Positions 48,101-58,878 of a stretch of 63,936 bases of DNA are shown piece by piece. The position numbers were made by a program, and so were the translations under genes. Source of the stretch: Pezizomycotina sp. ARF18 (Eukaryota > Ascomycota); assembly GCA_002224055.1 (NCBI GenBank), contig AZLU01000092.1:1-63936 (forward strand), read 5' to 3'. The stretch's first letter is position 1. Each line of letters starts with the position of its first letter. The notes under the pieces are model-generated. The model was not told the DNA's origin. It did not search any database and saw nothing but the letters and a program-made list of their open reading frames with translations.

Positions 48101-50697
48101 TCCGCTTTTCGCCACATATCCAGGTCTACGAGCAGTATTCTGTACGCTAGCGGATTCACCATTATTGATTCCCTGTTACTCAATTGTTAGCACAGAAACC
48201 CTAATAATGGAGAATTGAGTATCTGCTATGTGCCCTCTTGGAACGGGAAACCTACTCGGGGTTGTCGAAATTGTATCCAACAAAACTGAGTACGAGTCTC
48301 AGAAGTTCGAGCGATGCGATGCTCTTAGTATCTTTGGACTTCAACAGATAAGCTAATATCCCGAACCCGTTATCACGCTCCATGGCTTCAGAGTTGCGCC
48401 AGTTAAGCTTGATGCTTTCGAATAATATCTCTACGGATCTGCAGACCTGCTCTGGTGTCTTTGCGCATTCTACGAGCTTCAACCCTACAGCAGCAGAGCC
48501 ACCGACTCGCCAAGCGGCATCGTCAAGGGTTGCGGCTGAATATCACAGGCTCGCCAGTCAAGATGGCGATCCCGTGAGAAACGCAGAGAGCATCATTGAC
48601 GGCTGGTACGGCCCCATTCATCGCCACAGCACCTACTGCAAATGTGTCTGAAGATTCTTTCGCCGCTTGCCGAGTAAGATACAACGAAGTGTCCCCACGC
48701 TTGCTTCCTTCTCTTCTATTATAGCGGCGGCTGATAGGTTGAGTATGACCTTGTGTTCTGGAAGCACACCTGAAGCTTTGTGGCGGATTGCGGATATTAT
48801 GTCCGACTTTTCTTCCTTTCCAGGGTGTATCAGCTCGTTCCGCATGTTTAGCGCGGCGCTGGCTTCGTACGTTTGGAAGCTACCGAGACAGCTTGGAAGT
48901 TACCATAGTACCTAGGCCCAGGTGGTAATGAACGGCGATGAGATCGTCCGAGAGCACGTCGTCGAATAGGTGCACGCTTGAAAGGCTCCACCTGGAGGAC
49001 AGAACGCCCTTGCCAACCCTGGGCGAGAGGTCGCTGGGCGTTCCGACGAAGGCTTGTACGGGGCTCGTTGGAGGCGACGGGCTCTGTGGATACGTGCACT
49101 TAACCTGTTCCATGAACTCTCCGTCTAGATATAAAAACGCCTTTGATGCCGACGTCGCCCTACCTCGCCGGTGGACGAGAACAAGATGGTGCCAAACCCT
49201 TCCTCAAAGACAACGCTTTTGAATCTCACAGAGGCTCGGGAAGACGATACAGATGTCTGAAGGATGAACTTCCTGCTATCCTGCTCCAGATACGCCAGCA
49301 AGAAACACTTCTGCGAGGAGTCAAACGCCCCAAACAGCGTCGTGTTGTCGATTCGTCGAATGAATCCACGCAAAGCCACATGCTTAGCGTATAGCCAGGA
49401 GTTGAGGTCGGAGGGAAAGTGTGGCCGAGGTGCGGCAATTCCAAGGACGAATAGCCGTGTATAGAAAGATCGAACTGCACGTGAAAGGGAAAACGTGACC
49501 CTTTCATCGCCGCAAGCAAGAATTCCGCGGCTTCGTCGCTGACCATTGCGCGCTGGTAAATGAATTTTGCGTCTTCAAGGTTATTACACCCAAGCTCGAC
49601 AAAGTTTGCTGCCAGCTGGAGTAGGATCGGTTTCGCAAGCCGAGATTTCTGATCGTCGGCATTGCTAACACCTAGCACCGAGGGCAATACCGACGTAAGT
49701 AATCCGGTGCTGTGCATGGCCACCAGGTTGTATTTGCTCGACGAGGCGATGGTGAGTAGCGCTTCGAGAACCGCAACCGACGTGATATCGTCTATGTCTA
49801 GTAGCGAATAGAAGTTGAATATGACCGGCACAATGGCGGGGTTAATGAGGAGGTCCTTGCTTCCAATCGTGCCCCGTACCTTCTGCTTGACGTATTCGAG
49901 CTTTCGAGCTTGCGATAAGCCTGCCCCACCTCTTGTCGGCCCCGCACCGCCAATACTACTATTGCTGCCACCAGCCCGCCGCCCGCGTCGCCTTCTGCTG
50001 CTGCTCCTCCTTCATCTCCCCGCTTTGTATCCTTGTTCCCACCTTGTTGTACGCCATTGACCCCGTCGGCTGCCGTTGTCGTCGTCAAATTTCTCGAAAT
50101 TGAAGCAAATAATGGCACCTGCGTCTCATCGTCCAATGCGAAGCAGAACAAGATCCCAAATGTTTGCTGCGGGGCAGCAACTGGTAAGCCCGTCGCGGCG
50201 AGACCCTGCTCCAAGCTCCCGTAGCCGACTTTCCTGGCAAAGAACCGCCTATTCCCCGGGTGCCCCCTCAGAGCCTGCGACAGCACCAGAAGCAAACCCT
50301 TGATGAACTCGACGAACGTAACCTTGTCGTCCTCGGACCGTATGCTGTAGTCGAAGTAACCCGCGTTCGCTTTCAGTGCGTCTAGCAGCACCGAAAACCC
50401 ACCTAACTGCCGGAAGGTATTTTGCGCGTCTCTGTCGGGGAAGTCTGCGAGTATCTGCTTCAGCCGGGAGAGCAATTCGAGCCTGCGGAGGACGTGCGCT
50501 GCTGCGGCTGGCGAGAGGTTTCGGAGTTCCTCGAATATGGGCTCGAGCTCCGCGGCTACTTTCTGCTGCGGTACCGATAACGAAGGGGCCCTGTGGTGAC
50601 TGATTTGTCCGCTACTACCGCCGTGGGGGCTCGGGCTCGGCGTTGGCGTGGTGCTGTTGCTTCTGTCCACCCATGATATGGAGAGCGCTTCAGACAT
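42166..50697 (-). CDS. bph1: BEACH-WD40 protein (Beige/LYST/Bph1 family)
   Basis: A very large scaffold for membrane traffic and vacuole/lysosome-related organelle or cell-wall protein sorting. The ATG at 50697 opens [13 protein letters not shown], then alpha-helical repeat-like sequence ([20 protein letters not shown]). A concanavalin-like segment lies near 49450-49130, with [16 protein letters not shown] and [20 protein letters not shown]. Helical, armadillo-like sequence runs through 49000-45000. The PH-BEACH region has [20 protein letters not shown] and [16 protein letters not shown] (44480-44340). The BEACH domain has [20 protein letters not shown] (about 43560), [20 protein letters not shown] (43450) and [18 protein letters not shown] (43370). 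WD repeats follow ([20 protein letters not shown] at 42990; [11 protein letters not shown] at 42690), ending [10 protein letters not shown] at TAA 42166-42168. Length, about 2,600 residues, fits the family. Many indels and several introns are present. Confidence 0.93.
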
Positions 50698-50965
50698 GCT
50701 ATTTTGGTGAGAGCGGGTATGCGTGAGAGAGAACAAAGAAATGAAGGGAACAAAGAGGGAGATAAAAGAAAACGAGGGGAGTAATTCGAACTCGAGAGAA
50801 AAGCTCAAAGAGAGAGAGCTACAAGCAGGACAGGTGAATGAAGAAAAGGGGAATGGAAATGAAGAAGAGAAGCGAAAGAAGAGAAGAAAGGAACTGCTCT
50901 TTGTTTCTCTTTCTCCCTTTCTCCTTTTTTTCTTTTTGAAACTGTTCTCCTCTCTTTCTTAATAA
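50698..50965 (-). promoter_or_regulatory. Pyrimidine-rich 5' region of the BEACH gene
   Basis: Immediately upstream of the start at 50697, the sense (minus) strand is CT-rich for about 230 bases (GA-rich on the + strand, 50725-50930). This is typical of fungal promoters and 5' UTRs. No TATA box is evident within it. Confidence 0.45.
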
Positions 50966-51646
50966 TAATAATAACAGCTAAGTTTGAGTCAATCACATTT
51001 GGGGCTACGATAGATTTGCGTTGGCGGGTGGTTTAGAGGTGGGGAGGATAAAAGCACACAAAGATAGCTCGCGTAGCTCCCCGGAAGTAAGCAAGCGGTA
51101 CGTACCTAAAATAGGTACTTAAGTATTTTACTACTGCTTGCTATCTTTGGGGTGGCTACACTACAAGGTCCTCAGAGTAGTAACAGAAGAAAGGCTGAGA
51201 GATGAGCGAAACCAAGCCACCTATCAAAAACCTTTGCTATTACTACTTTTACTAGTACTACTCCTGTAATAATATACTTTTGAAAACAGCGGTAGCACGA
51301 CAATCATCATAACACTCGTATAAATGTCATCATCTGTTCTCATGTAAGTTTATCGGGCTTCCTTCAGTGCTTCTTTTCTTTTAAACGTCGAGTTCCAATC
51401 TTACGGTTAACTCGGACCCTTCTTCAGCCTTGGCGGCGCCATTCTCCCTGCCCTGTTACTTTTTAAAGCTGCTAGCAGCAAAGCGCTTCGGACCTAAAGG
51501 GACTAATCAATCAGTGAACAAACAATAATAACATCGATACAAGCATGAGAAACGAGCAAACAAAGAAGATGATGGATGATGATGAGGATGCTGCAAGATG
51601 CATGCGCGCATTCTGTACAATAAGTAGTAGCTCTTAGTCAATATCA

Positions 51647-51928
51647 TTACATATCTAGTTTTCCTTTTTCAACATGTGCTTTCTTACCACCTTTAAAGGG
51701 ACCAGCTGCTCCAGTAAAGCTGTTATAAATTTGATTAGTCCATTGGAGGGCGGCTCTTTCCGGCACTGCTACTCCATTTCTCCGCAAAAAATATCATCCT
51801 TCGTTGTGCTCTGGCTGGGCTCCTCCGAGTTCGTTATAAGTAGTTCTTTTCCCAATTAATGAAGAGATCCTCTAAATAGATCTGCGGCATCCGAGCTCGT
51901 CCCGGACAACGATCCAAGATTTGCAGAA
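51647..51928 (-). other. Unassigned protein-like patch
   Basis: Read on the minus strand, this interval gives FSANLGSLSGTSSDAADLF, then TTYNELGGAQPEHNEG, then RRNGVAVPERAALQWTNQIY and a basic end AAGPFKGGKKAHVEKGKLDM before TAA at 51647-51649. The composition and lack of repeats look like real protein, but two in-frame stops interrupt it. No family was recognised. It could be the last exons of an indel-damaged gene or a relic. Confidence 0.25.
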
Positions 51929-52708
51929 AAAGGGGCAAGTAGTATTCAGTCAGATATCCAGGAATGAAAAAGGACTGGTTGAAGTCTGAGGTGTTCCAAG
52001 TTAATAGAATTCATTTAATAATATCTTCTAAATACTCAGATATACCGTCTACGAAGTAACCTTGCAAAATATATCTCGTACGAAAAGGAACAGGACCCAC
52101 AAAACCTATAATCTGGCTCCCTGGGTGCTCAAGAGAGCAAGAATATGGTTACTAGCAATATTGCGAGAATATTTAATCTCACAATTAGGCAATAGTAATA
52201 TCTTTTTTTGCGAAGAGTGGTTTATGATCTGGTGTTGCATCATCCGGTGTCTTTTTTTTGCGTCCGTAGGGTAGTTGGGACTGAGGTTTTTCCTCCACGG
52301 TTGTGGATCCGTTAGTGGAAGTGGGCTCGCTTGCCGCTGAAGTCAGCCCAAAAAAACGCAAACAGAAACCCCCCCCCTGACGGTATTTCGACATCTTGCA
52401 GTAGATCACGCAGTGCCAGAAAGGCCTCGGATCCTCTACTCCAGATTTCCACCTGTTTGGAAGCACTGTATACCATTTGCTCTTGCGCTCCTTTCTTTTC
52501 TCCTTTTCCTTTCTTTCTTTTTTCCTTTCTTTTTTCTTTCTTTTTTCCTTTGTTTGTTTTGTTTGTTTGTTTGTCTATTCCTGTTTCAAAACATCTCTAT
52601 ATCTCCACACGATTGAAAAATACCGGTAGTAATAATCTTCGCTAACGAGACGGTATCTGAGATTCTTTTGAGGTTCAGAAGGGCCGTGTGGATCCCGCGT
52701 GATCTTTA

Positions 52709-52710
<2 letters not shown>

Positions 52711-52746
<36 letters not shown>

Positions 52747-52747
52747 T
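52711..52747. repeat. ATT microsatellite, about 12 units
   Basis: Perfect tandem ATT trinucleotides in a non-coding interval. Confidence 0.95.
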
Positions 52748-53566
52748 CAAAGAAGTTAGAAACAGAAACAGAAACACTGCTGCTTTAGCTTTCCCAACCC
52801 CCCTGGGTGGCGGGGAAGGGCAGGCGGGTAGAAATGTTCAAAGGCGCATGACATCTGCAATGTACACAATCTATAATTACCGTTTATTATTAGTCTGATA
52901 TTTTTGATACACACGCGAGCACGGGTTAACGAGAGTATGCAGAACAAAAAAGGTTTTACGAGTATACTATTATTGATAAAAAAAAAAAATTACGCAGGTC
53001 AGTGGATGCTTGTGATACAAAAATGACCTTTCGAATACTCTCTGTCAAAACGCGCAGATCTGAAGTCTGGAGATACCAAGAGATACAGAGCGACGGGTAT
53101 AGAGACGTTGTGGAACGAGGAAAAGCGAGGAAAAACGAGGAAAAACGTGAGATGCTCTGAAGAATAGACTTTCGTTGAGAGATAGTTAGGAATAGAATAT
53201 AATAGAAATATACTTGCAAATATCTGTTCTTTCAAAAAAAAAAAAAAAAAAAAAAAAAGCATATTGCTATACGTATGTAAGGGGAGAGGATAAACAGAGT
53301 TACAAAAGCCTTCCCCTTCTCTTTTCTTCTCGTTCTTTCTTATCTTTCGAAGTCCACCAAAGTGCATAACTATCTTCAAGGTTCTCACCTCTATTTCTCT
53401 TATCTTTCCTTCTCTCTCTCTCTTTCCATTCTCTTTCTCCAACATCTCATTTCTTCCATTACTTCCGAAGTAGTACCCTCTCACGCAAGCTTCCTTCATT
53501 TCTCTACTTAGTAGATACTAGAAAGACTCTCCTGAATATTTCCATCTCGTTCTCTCTCTACTATTA

Positions 53567-53603
<37 letters not shown>

Positions 53604-53607
53604 AAAT

Positions 53608-53700
53608 TTACTTATTGCCTCTCGGCGCCCGACGACCAGAACGGCCTTCGGGGAGGACCTTGTCTTTGGGGGTCTGAATCGTTTTCCTACCATTTGGTGC
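53608..53700 (-). CDS. Possible last exon of a small basic protein
   Basis: The minus strand from 53700 encodes 30 residues, APNGRKTIQTPKDKVLPEGR followed by SGRRAPRGNK, then TAA at 53608-53610. A TCAAG trinucleotide context just upstream could be a splice acceptor. The frame before it is closed by a stop unless spliced there. The peptide is basic and Gly/Arg/Pro-rich. I do not recognise the family, and no first exon could be fixed; one may lie at about 53790-53900 beside a GTAAGAG donor. Confidence 0.28.
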   Translation of the reverse strand, partial: APNGRKTIQTPKDKVLPEGRSGRRAPRGNK

Positions 53701-54065
53701 CTTGATAATTGTGAGGCGGTTGCCCCAAGTGAAGGATTAGCACAGTGAACAACATATGACCATATACTAATATAACAACTCTTACCAGGGGGGATTAGAA
53801 AAGGAAATAACGCGAAAAAGAGAGAAGAATAGGTTAGTCTGGTTTAAAATTCCGGGTTGTATTTACTTGGCTACTGGTTTTTTTTTTTTTTTAAGCCACG
53901 ATAGGCAAATTTACTGGTATATTTTCGTAATCCCCTACTCTGCTGCTTAGGGGAGAGGGAGAACAAGGAACCAAAAAGGCTTGCGACACACTTCCCCCCC
54001 CAAAAAAAAAATATACTACCGTTATTGCTATTGCTATTTGTATTCGTGACTAAACACTCCTCTCC

Positions 54066-54092
54066 CCCTATAATCCCTATAATCCCTATAAC
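54066..54092. repeat. CCCTATAAT minisatellite, 3 units
   Basis: Three head-to-tail nine-base units, the last imperfect, followed by a C-run. Superficially telomere-like but the unit is not TTAGGG. Confidence 0.7.
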
Positions 54093-54144
54093 CCCCCCCA
54101 GTTCCCATAAATAAAATAGTCATCCCGCCTTCCTGAACCTTTTC

Positions 54145-54172
54145 CTTTCTTTCTTTCTTTCTTTCTTCCTTT
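54145..54172. repeat. CTTT/TTCC pyrimidine repeat
   Basis: Tandem CTTT units grading into CTTCC, about 580 bases upstream of the protease start, on its sense strand. Confidence 0.7.
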
Positions 54173-54739
54173 CTTCCTCTTTCTCACAGCCTTACACACA
54201 CATATATTTATATATATATTTTTTAACACCGTCTTTTGAATTTTTTTATTATAACAACGCAGACCCAGTCCATCACCAAGAAAACCAGTTGCTTTTTGTC
54301 TAGATACTGAGTATTAGATATTGTCCTTTTTTGTTTGTCGCTGCATTTCACGGTCGTTTCGCTATCCTGTTGTTTATTTATTGAATTTTTTTTTTCCTTT
54401 TTTAATCCTTTGAGTGTTGATTATCCAGGTAAGCAAGCATGGCTATCATCCTCTTTCCTATTTCTCACCAGTCTCCCCCGATTAGTCACATTTTCCATCA
54501 CCGTGTCCATCCAAATAAAAAAAAGAGAGGGAATCCTACAAAGCGGAACTTGTCGTTTTTCGCAGCCGTCTTTATCCCTCTTATGCCATTCCATCTCCAT
54601 CTTATTCCATTTCCCTCTTTTTATCTTTATTTTTTTTTTATCCTTTCCATCTATCATCCAGTCTCTCTAACAATCTCTTCATCAAATTTCATCCAGTTTT
54701 AAGATAGAGAAAGTCGCTACTTGTAAAAGTATCACCACC

Positions 54740-56663
54740 ATGAAGCTTACGTCGGCTCTTATGACGCTTCTTGCGTCCACTTCCGCCCCTGTTTTCGTCA
54801 TCGCTCACCCGATGATCGATACAACCGTCATCGACAAGCACCTCGCTCCTCTTCTGTCGACGACATCTGCCTCCGACCATGAGATCGAGGATAGCTACAT
54901 CGTCGTCTTCAAGAAGCACGTCACGGAGTCGCATGCCACCCAGCATCACGCCTGGGTATCGGCATCGCACTCCGCTGCCATGCTCGCCAAGAGCGACGAG
55001 CCGGTTCACGGTGGTAACCGTGGTTTCGCCGCTGCCGGCGGTCTGATGAACGGTGGTATCAAGGGAAGTGACATCCTGACCGGTTTGAAGCACACATTCG
55101 ATATCGCCGGCCTCAAGGTTACACCGGTGCCTTTGACGACTCGGTTCTCCGGGAAATCCGGGCCAGCCCTGATGTAAGTTTCACATCATTTTTCCCATCT
55201 CCCGTGATGATTCGAAAAGGCTCTCAAGTAGACTTTCGCATCTTTCTCCTCTTTTTTTACTTTGTTTGCGCACGAATTTTTTGGTTGTTCCGATTCTTGT
55301 TTTTCTTGCAAGGCGGATCAATCCATGGAGGACGCGCAACACTTTTGAAGAGCCGCATGACTGACACGTGATTTCCTACACTTTTAATAGGTCGACTATG
55401 TCGAGAAAGACTCCAAGGTCTTTGCCATGGGCGACGATGCCCACGAGACACAGAAGAACGCCCCATGGGGTCTTGCGAGAATCTCGCACCGTGAGTCTCT
55501 GAGCTTCGTAACTTCAACAAGTACCTGTACTCCCCCAAGGGTGGTAACGACGTCCATGTCTACGTCATCGATACTGGAACCAACTTGAGCACGTCGACTT
55601 TGAGGTCGCGCCAGGTGGGGAAAGACCATCCCCTCGAACGACTTCGATGAGGATGGCAACGGTCACGGAACTCACTGCTCCGTACCATCGCCGGTAAGAA
55701 GTACGGTGTCTCCAAGAACGCCAATGTCGTTGCCGTCAAGGTCCTCAAGTCGAACGGGTCCGGAACCATGTCCGACGTCGTCAAGGGTGTAGAGTGGGCT
55801 GTCAACGACTTCCTTGAACAGAAGGAGAAGCATGAGAAGGACGGAAAGAAGTAAGGTGCCGTCGCCAACATGTCCCTCGGTGGCGGCAAGTCACCGACCC
55901 TCGACATGGCCGTCAACGCTGCCGTCGACAATGGTATTCACTTTGCCGTTGCGCCGGTAACGACAACGCGACGCCTGTAACTACTCTCCGGCCGCCGCTG
56001 CAAACGCCGTCACCGTCGGTGCCTCGACGCTCGCTGATGAACGCGCGTACTTCTCCAACTACGGCAAGTGCGTTGATATCTTCGGTAAGTTTATTGGGTT
56101 CCCCATCTCTTTCCGTTTCATTCAAACAATGACATGAATCTAACTTTGTGCGTTTTAGCCCCTGGTCTCAACATCCAGTCTACCTGGATCGGCTCCAAGC
56201 ACGCCATCAACACAATCTCTGAACTTCCATGGCTTCTCCTCACATTGCTGGTCTCCTGGCCTACTTCCTTTCTCTCCAACCCGAGAAGGACTCTGGCTTC
56301 GCCGTCGACGAGCTTACGCCGCCAAGCTGAAGAAGGCTCTCATCGCCATCTCGTCGCCTGGCAAGCTTTCCGGAATCCCGTCCGACACGGTTAACGTAAG
56401 TACCAAATCTAGCGCCCTCGGTGATGAGTAGATGATGTCAGGCTAACATATTTTTTTTCCTTTCTCTCTAGCTCCTTGCCTGGAACGGAGGTGGTTCTAG
56501 CAACCTCACGGATATCTTCGGTGACGTCCAGAACAAGGAGACTACCTCGAGCCACCGCATCTCCGAGATCCTCTCGGACAGCCAGGATCTTTTCGCTGAG
56601 GTCCAGAAGGCGGTCGTCGATGAAGTCAAGGCTATCATCCGCGAGGGTGCTAAGCACATCTAA
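54740..56663 (+). CDS. Subtilisin-like serine protease (cerevisin/vacuolar protease B family, S8)
   Basis: The ATG at 54740 has a CACCACCATGA context and opens a secretion signal ([20 protein letters not shown]). An inhibitor-I9 type propeptide follows, with [20 protein letters not shown] at 54887. After introns (from about 55175 and 55256) come the mature domain motifs. These are the catalytic Asp region VYVIDTGTN (about 55560), the His region [10 protein letters not shown] (about 55650), the substrate-binding [20 protein letters not shown] (about 55862), and SMASPHIAG around the catalytic Ser (about 56230). The tail reads [20 protein letters not shown] and ends GAKHI at 56661-56663. This layout matches fungal vacuolar Pep2/PrB proteases, some of which are known allergens. 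The frame changes at least six times, including just before the Asp, His and Ser blocks. Whether the native gene is intact cannot be told from this sequence. Confidence 0.9.
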
Positions 56664-57287
56664 AGGGACTATCGTAGCAGTCATTCTTTTTTTTAGGAAT
56701 CGAATCATAAATTGTTTACGTTCATGACGTTATCATCCATTGGTCTGTCAAGTAGTTTCTCTTTTTTCTTTCTTTTTTTGGGTTGTTACATCGTTCTCTT
56801 TTTAAGCAGATTGTAAGATGGTTCCTCGGTTTTTTTTTTTTTTTTTTTTAATAAATAGGGACACATCCAAATACTAGTTTCTCTCTTTCTCCATTCCTGT
56901 CAGATTAATTGTGTTCACATCCCGTATGGTGTCTGAGTTCCAAATCGGTTTCCATTACTTTACAAATGGCTTTCTAGAATTTCTTTTTGACTGTCTCATC
57001 ATCAATTCTTTCTCCCTCTCGTTATAGTGTTTCAATTCACTCACGTTCAGGGTTGACTATTATTACTCGGTATCGCTCTATTAATGTTTTTTCTCTTTTC
57101 TTTTCTTTCATGCTCACATATATATATATATATATATAGATAATATTTTCCTTAGGAATATAAATGCAAGTATGAATCTATTATGATGGCATGCTTTAAA
57201 CCCAACCAGAAAACCAACAAAACTACTAAACAAAAAAGATCTTTACACGTGAGGATATATTTATACATTCGTCATGTTCTCGTTCAA
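56664..57287. other. Intergenic region between convergent genes
   Basis: About 620 bases between the 3' ends of the protease and homoserine acetyltransferase. It contains T20 near 56829-56849, CT-rich sequence, and a TA microsatellite at 57118-57138. No gene is supported. Confidence 0.55.
57118..57138. repeat. TA microsatellite
   Basis: About ten TA units in non-coding sequence downstream of the homoserine acetyltransferase stop. Confidence 0.9.
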
Positions 57288-58878
57288 TCATTCCAAGAAC
57301 GCCCTTACGTTTCCGCCGACGTTCTGTACATCCAGCAGGAACGTATCGTGGCCGAACAGGCTAACGTCCTCTCCGAGCTCGACGTACTTGACGCTCGAGT
57401 TTCCCGCTGCTTGAGCGACTCCGATACCTCCCTCTGCTGCCATGCAGGGAAGAGAATATCCGTCGCCACGCCGATAACGAGCACTTTGTGATTCTTCAGC
57501 ATCTTCAAACCGTTCACTAGATCCTTCGGCGGCTCGTGCGACGGCTTTACCGTTCCCACCGATTCTTCCGGCTGCAGTCGCTCCTTCTCTTCGTATGGCT
57601 GCGACGGCAGCGTCAGCGTGCAGCCCTGCTCATTCTGCTCATCCTGTGTCCCGCGGCCGCTAAGGAAGCGTTTTGTTTTTGTTTTTCTGCCGTCGAGCGG
57701 CGTTTTTAGCGCGTAGCTTTTTCGTCATTTCTTGCCTTTCCGCGCCTAGGTCGAACAGGTCCATCGCTTTGGAAATGTACAGCAGGCTGTTGGCGTCGTA
57801 CTCCAGGCAGAACTTCTCGCCCGCGTGGTCGAGATACGTTTCTATCAGGAAATCTGGACACAAGGCGGGCGGCCTCGACGGGTCCGCGCGCTGCCGCCCG
57901 AACCTGTGCTCCCATTCGGGACCGGAGCGATACGTCACCGTCGCGATCTCGCGCGCCAGCTTCATCCCCACGTGCGGCGGTATACCGCTACCGACCCCCG
58001 TAGTACCATCATAATAAATCCTCTATTCCAGTTCGGGTCGGACATTAGTACCTGCCGCTGCGTGTGCCGGAGCGCGATGCTGTACGGATGGCTCCGCGCG
58101 CACCCGCTAATAGATACGATCCGCTCTACCCTTTCGGGGAACAAAACCCCCGCAGCGAGTGATTGCATCCCGCCCATGCTGCTCCCCACGCTGGCGTACA
58201 GCTTGTCTATACCTAACCCGTCTAGCAGCGCGAACTGCGCCCTCACCATATCCTCCATCGTCACTATGGGAAACCTCGTGGCGTACCGCTCCCCATTCGC
58301 CGGGTCGACGCTGGCCGGACCGGTGCTGCCGTAGCAACCGCCGATGACGTTCGTGCACACGACGAAGAAGCGGGACGTGTCCAGCGCGTAATCCGCCCCT
58401 TCGCCGATGAAATTCTCCCACCACCCCGGTTTCGGGTTCGACGGCGTGGAGTGCGCGTGAGAAGAAGCGGAGAGGCCCGTGTGCAGCAGTATCGCGTTGG
58501 ATGCGTCGGAGTTTAATGTGCCCCACATTTCGTAGGCTATTTGTAGCTAGGTAGGACGCCGCCCCAGTCTAACAGCAGCGAGGAGGACGAACTAAACGTC
58601 TCGTGTGCGCCTGTCGTGTAGCTTTAGAAAATTGAAATATGGAAATGTTAAATTCGAGTTGAACAACGTAATAGTTTTTAATAGGAAAAAGGTATGAACG
58701 CACCTTGGTTCTGGTCCAGGAACTAGACGATCGGTTCTGGAACGAAGCAGTCCTCGTTTCTAGTGCGTCGAGGCACGGGAACGACATCTGCGGATTCGAG
58801 CTGATACCTCCCGAGCGAAACATCGAGCTCGTGCTCAATAGCCGCGAGCTTGCGCATGGTAATTGCCGCGGTTGACAT
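57288..58878 (-). CDS. met2: Homoserine O-acetyltransferase
   Basis: Transfers acetyl from acetyl-CoA to homoserine, the first dedicated step toward methionine in fungi; an alpha/beta hydrolase fold enzyme. ATG at 58878 begins [20 protein letters not shown]. After a frame break and an intron (about 58705-58625), [18 protein letters not shown] leads into [20 protein letters not shown] (58530). Then come [40 protein letters not shown] (58350), and the nucleophile elbow [10 protein letters not shown] (58190). The C-terminal half reads [20 protein letters not shown] (57770), [20 protein letters not shown] (57480, acid residue) and [14 protein letters not shown] (57335, catalytic His), with the stop at 57288-57290. 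Frame breaks are near 58720, 58540, 57990, 57650 and 57400. The large open frame on the opposite strand at 57825-58334 is a composition shadow. Confidence 0.94.

Larger units (their letters stand above)
50966..54739. other. Long AT-rich gap with two weak coding patches
   Basis: About 3.8 kb between divergent BEACH and protease genes. Apart from the two patches listed separately (51647-51928 and 53608-53700), it consists of microsatellites, homopolymers and CT-rich tracts. A minus-strand frame at 52185-52395 (SKYRQGG..., then a Ser/Thr/Pro/Lys-rich stretch) could be a third patch but crosses G and T homopolymers and has no recognisable family. The 54240-54739 part is probably promoter and 5' UTR of the protease. 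Confidence 0.45.

Noticed and set aside
54066-54092. CCCTATAAT repeats as a possible interstitial telomere
   Set aside because: Unit is nine bases and not TTAGGG/CCCTAA; only three copies.
57825-58334. Long + strand open frame of 170 codons
   Set aside because: It is antisense to the most conserved part of homoserine acetyltransferase; the high GC there keeps the opposite strand open. No family motif.
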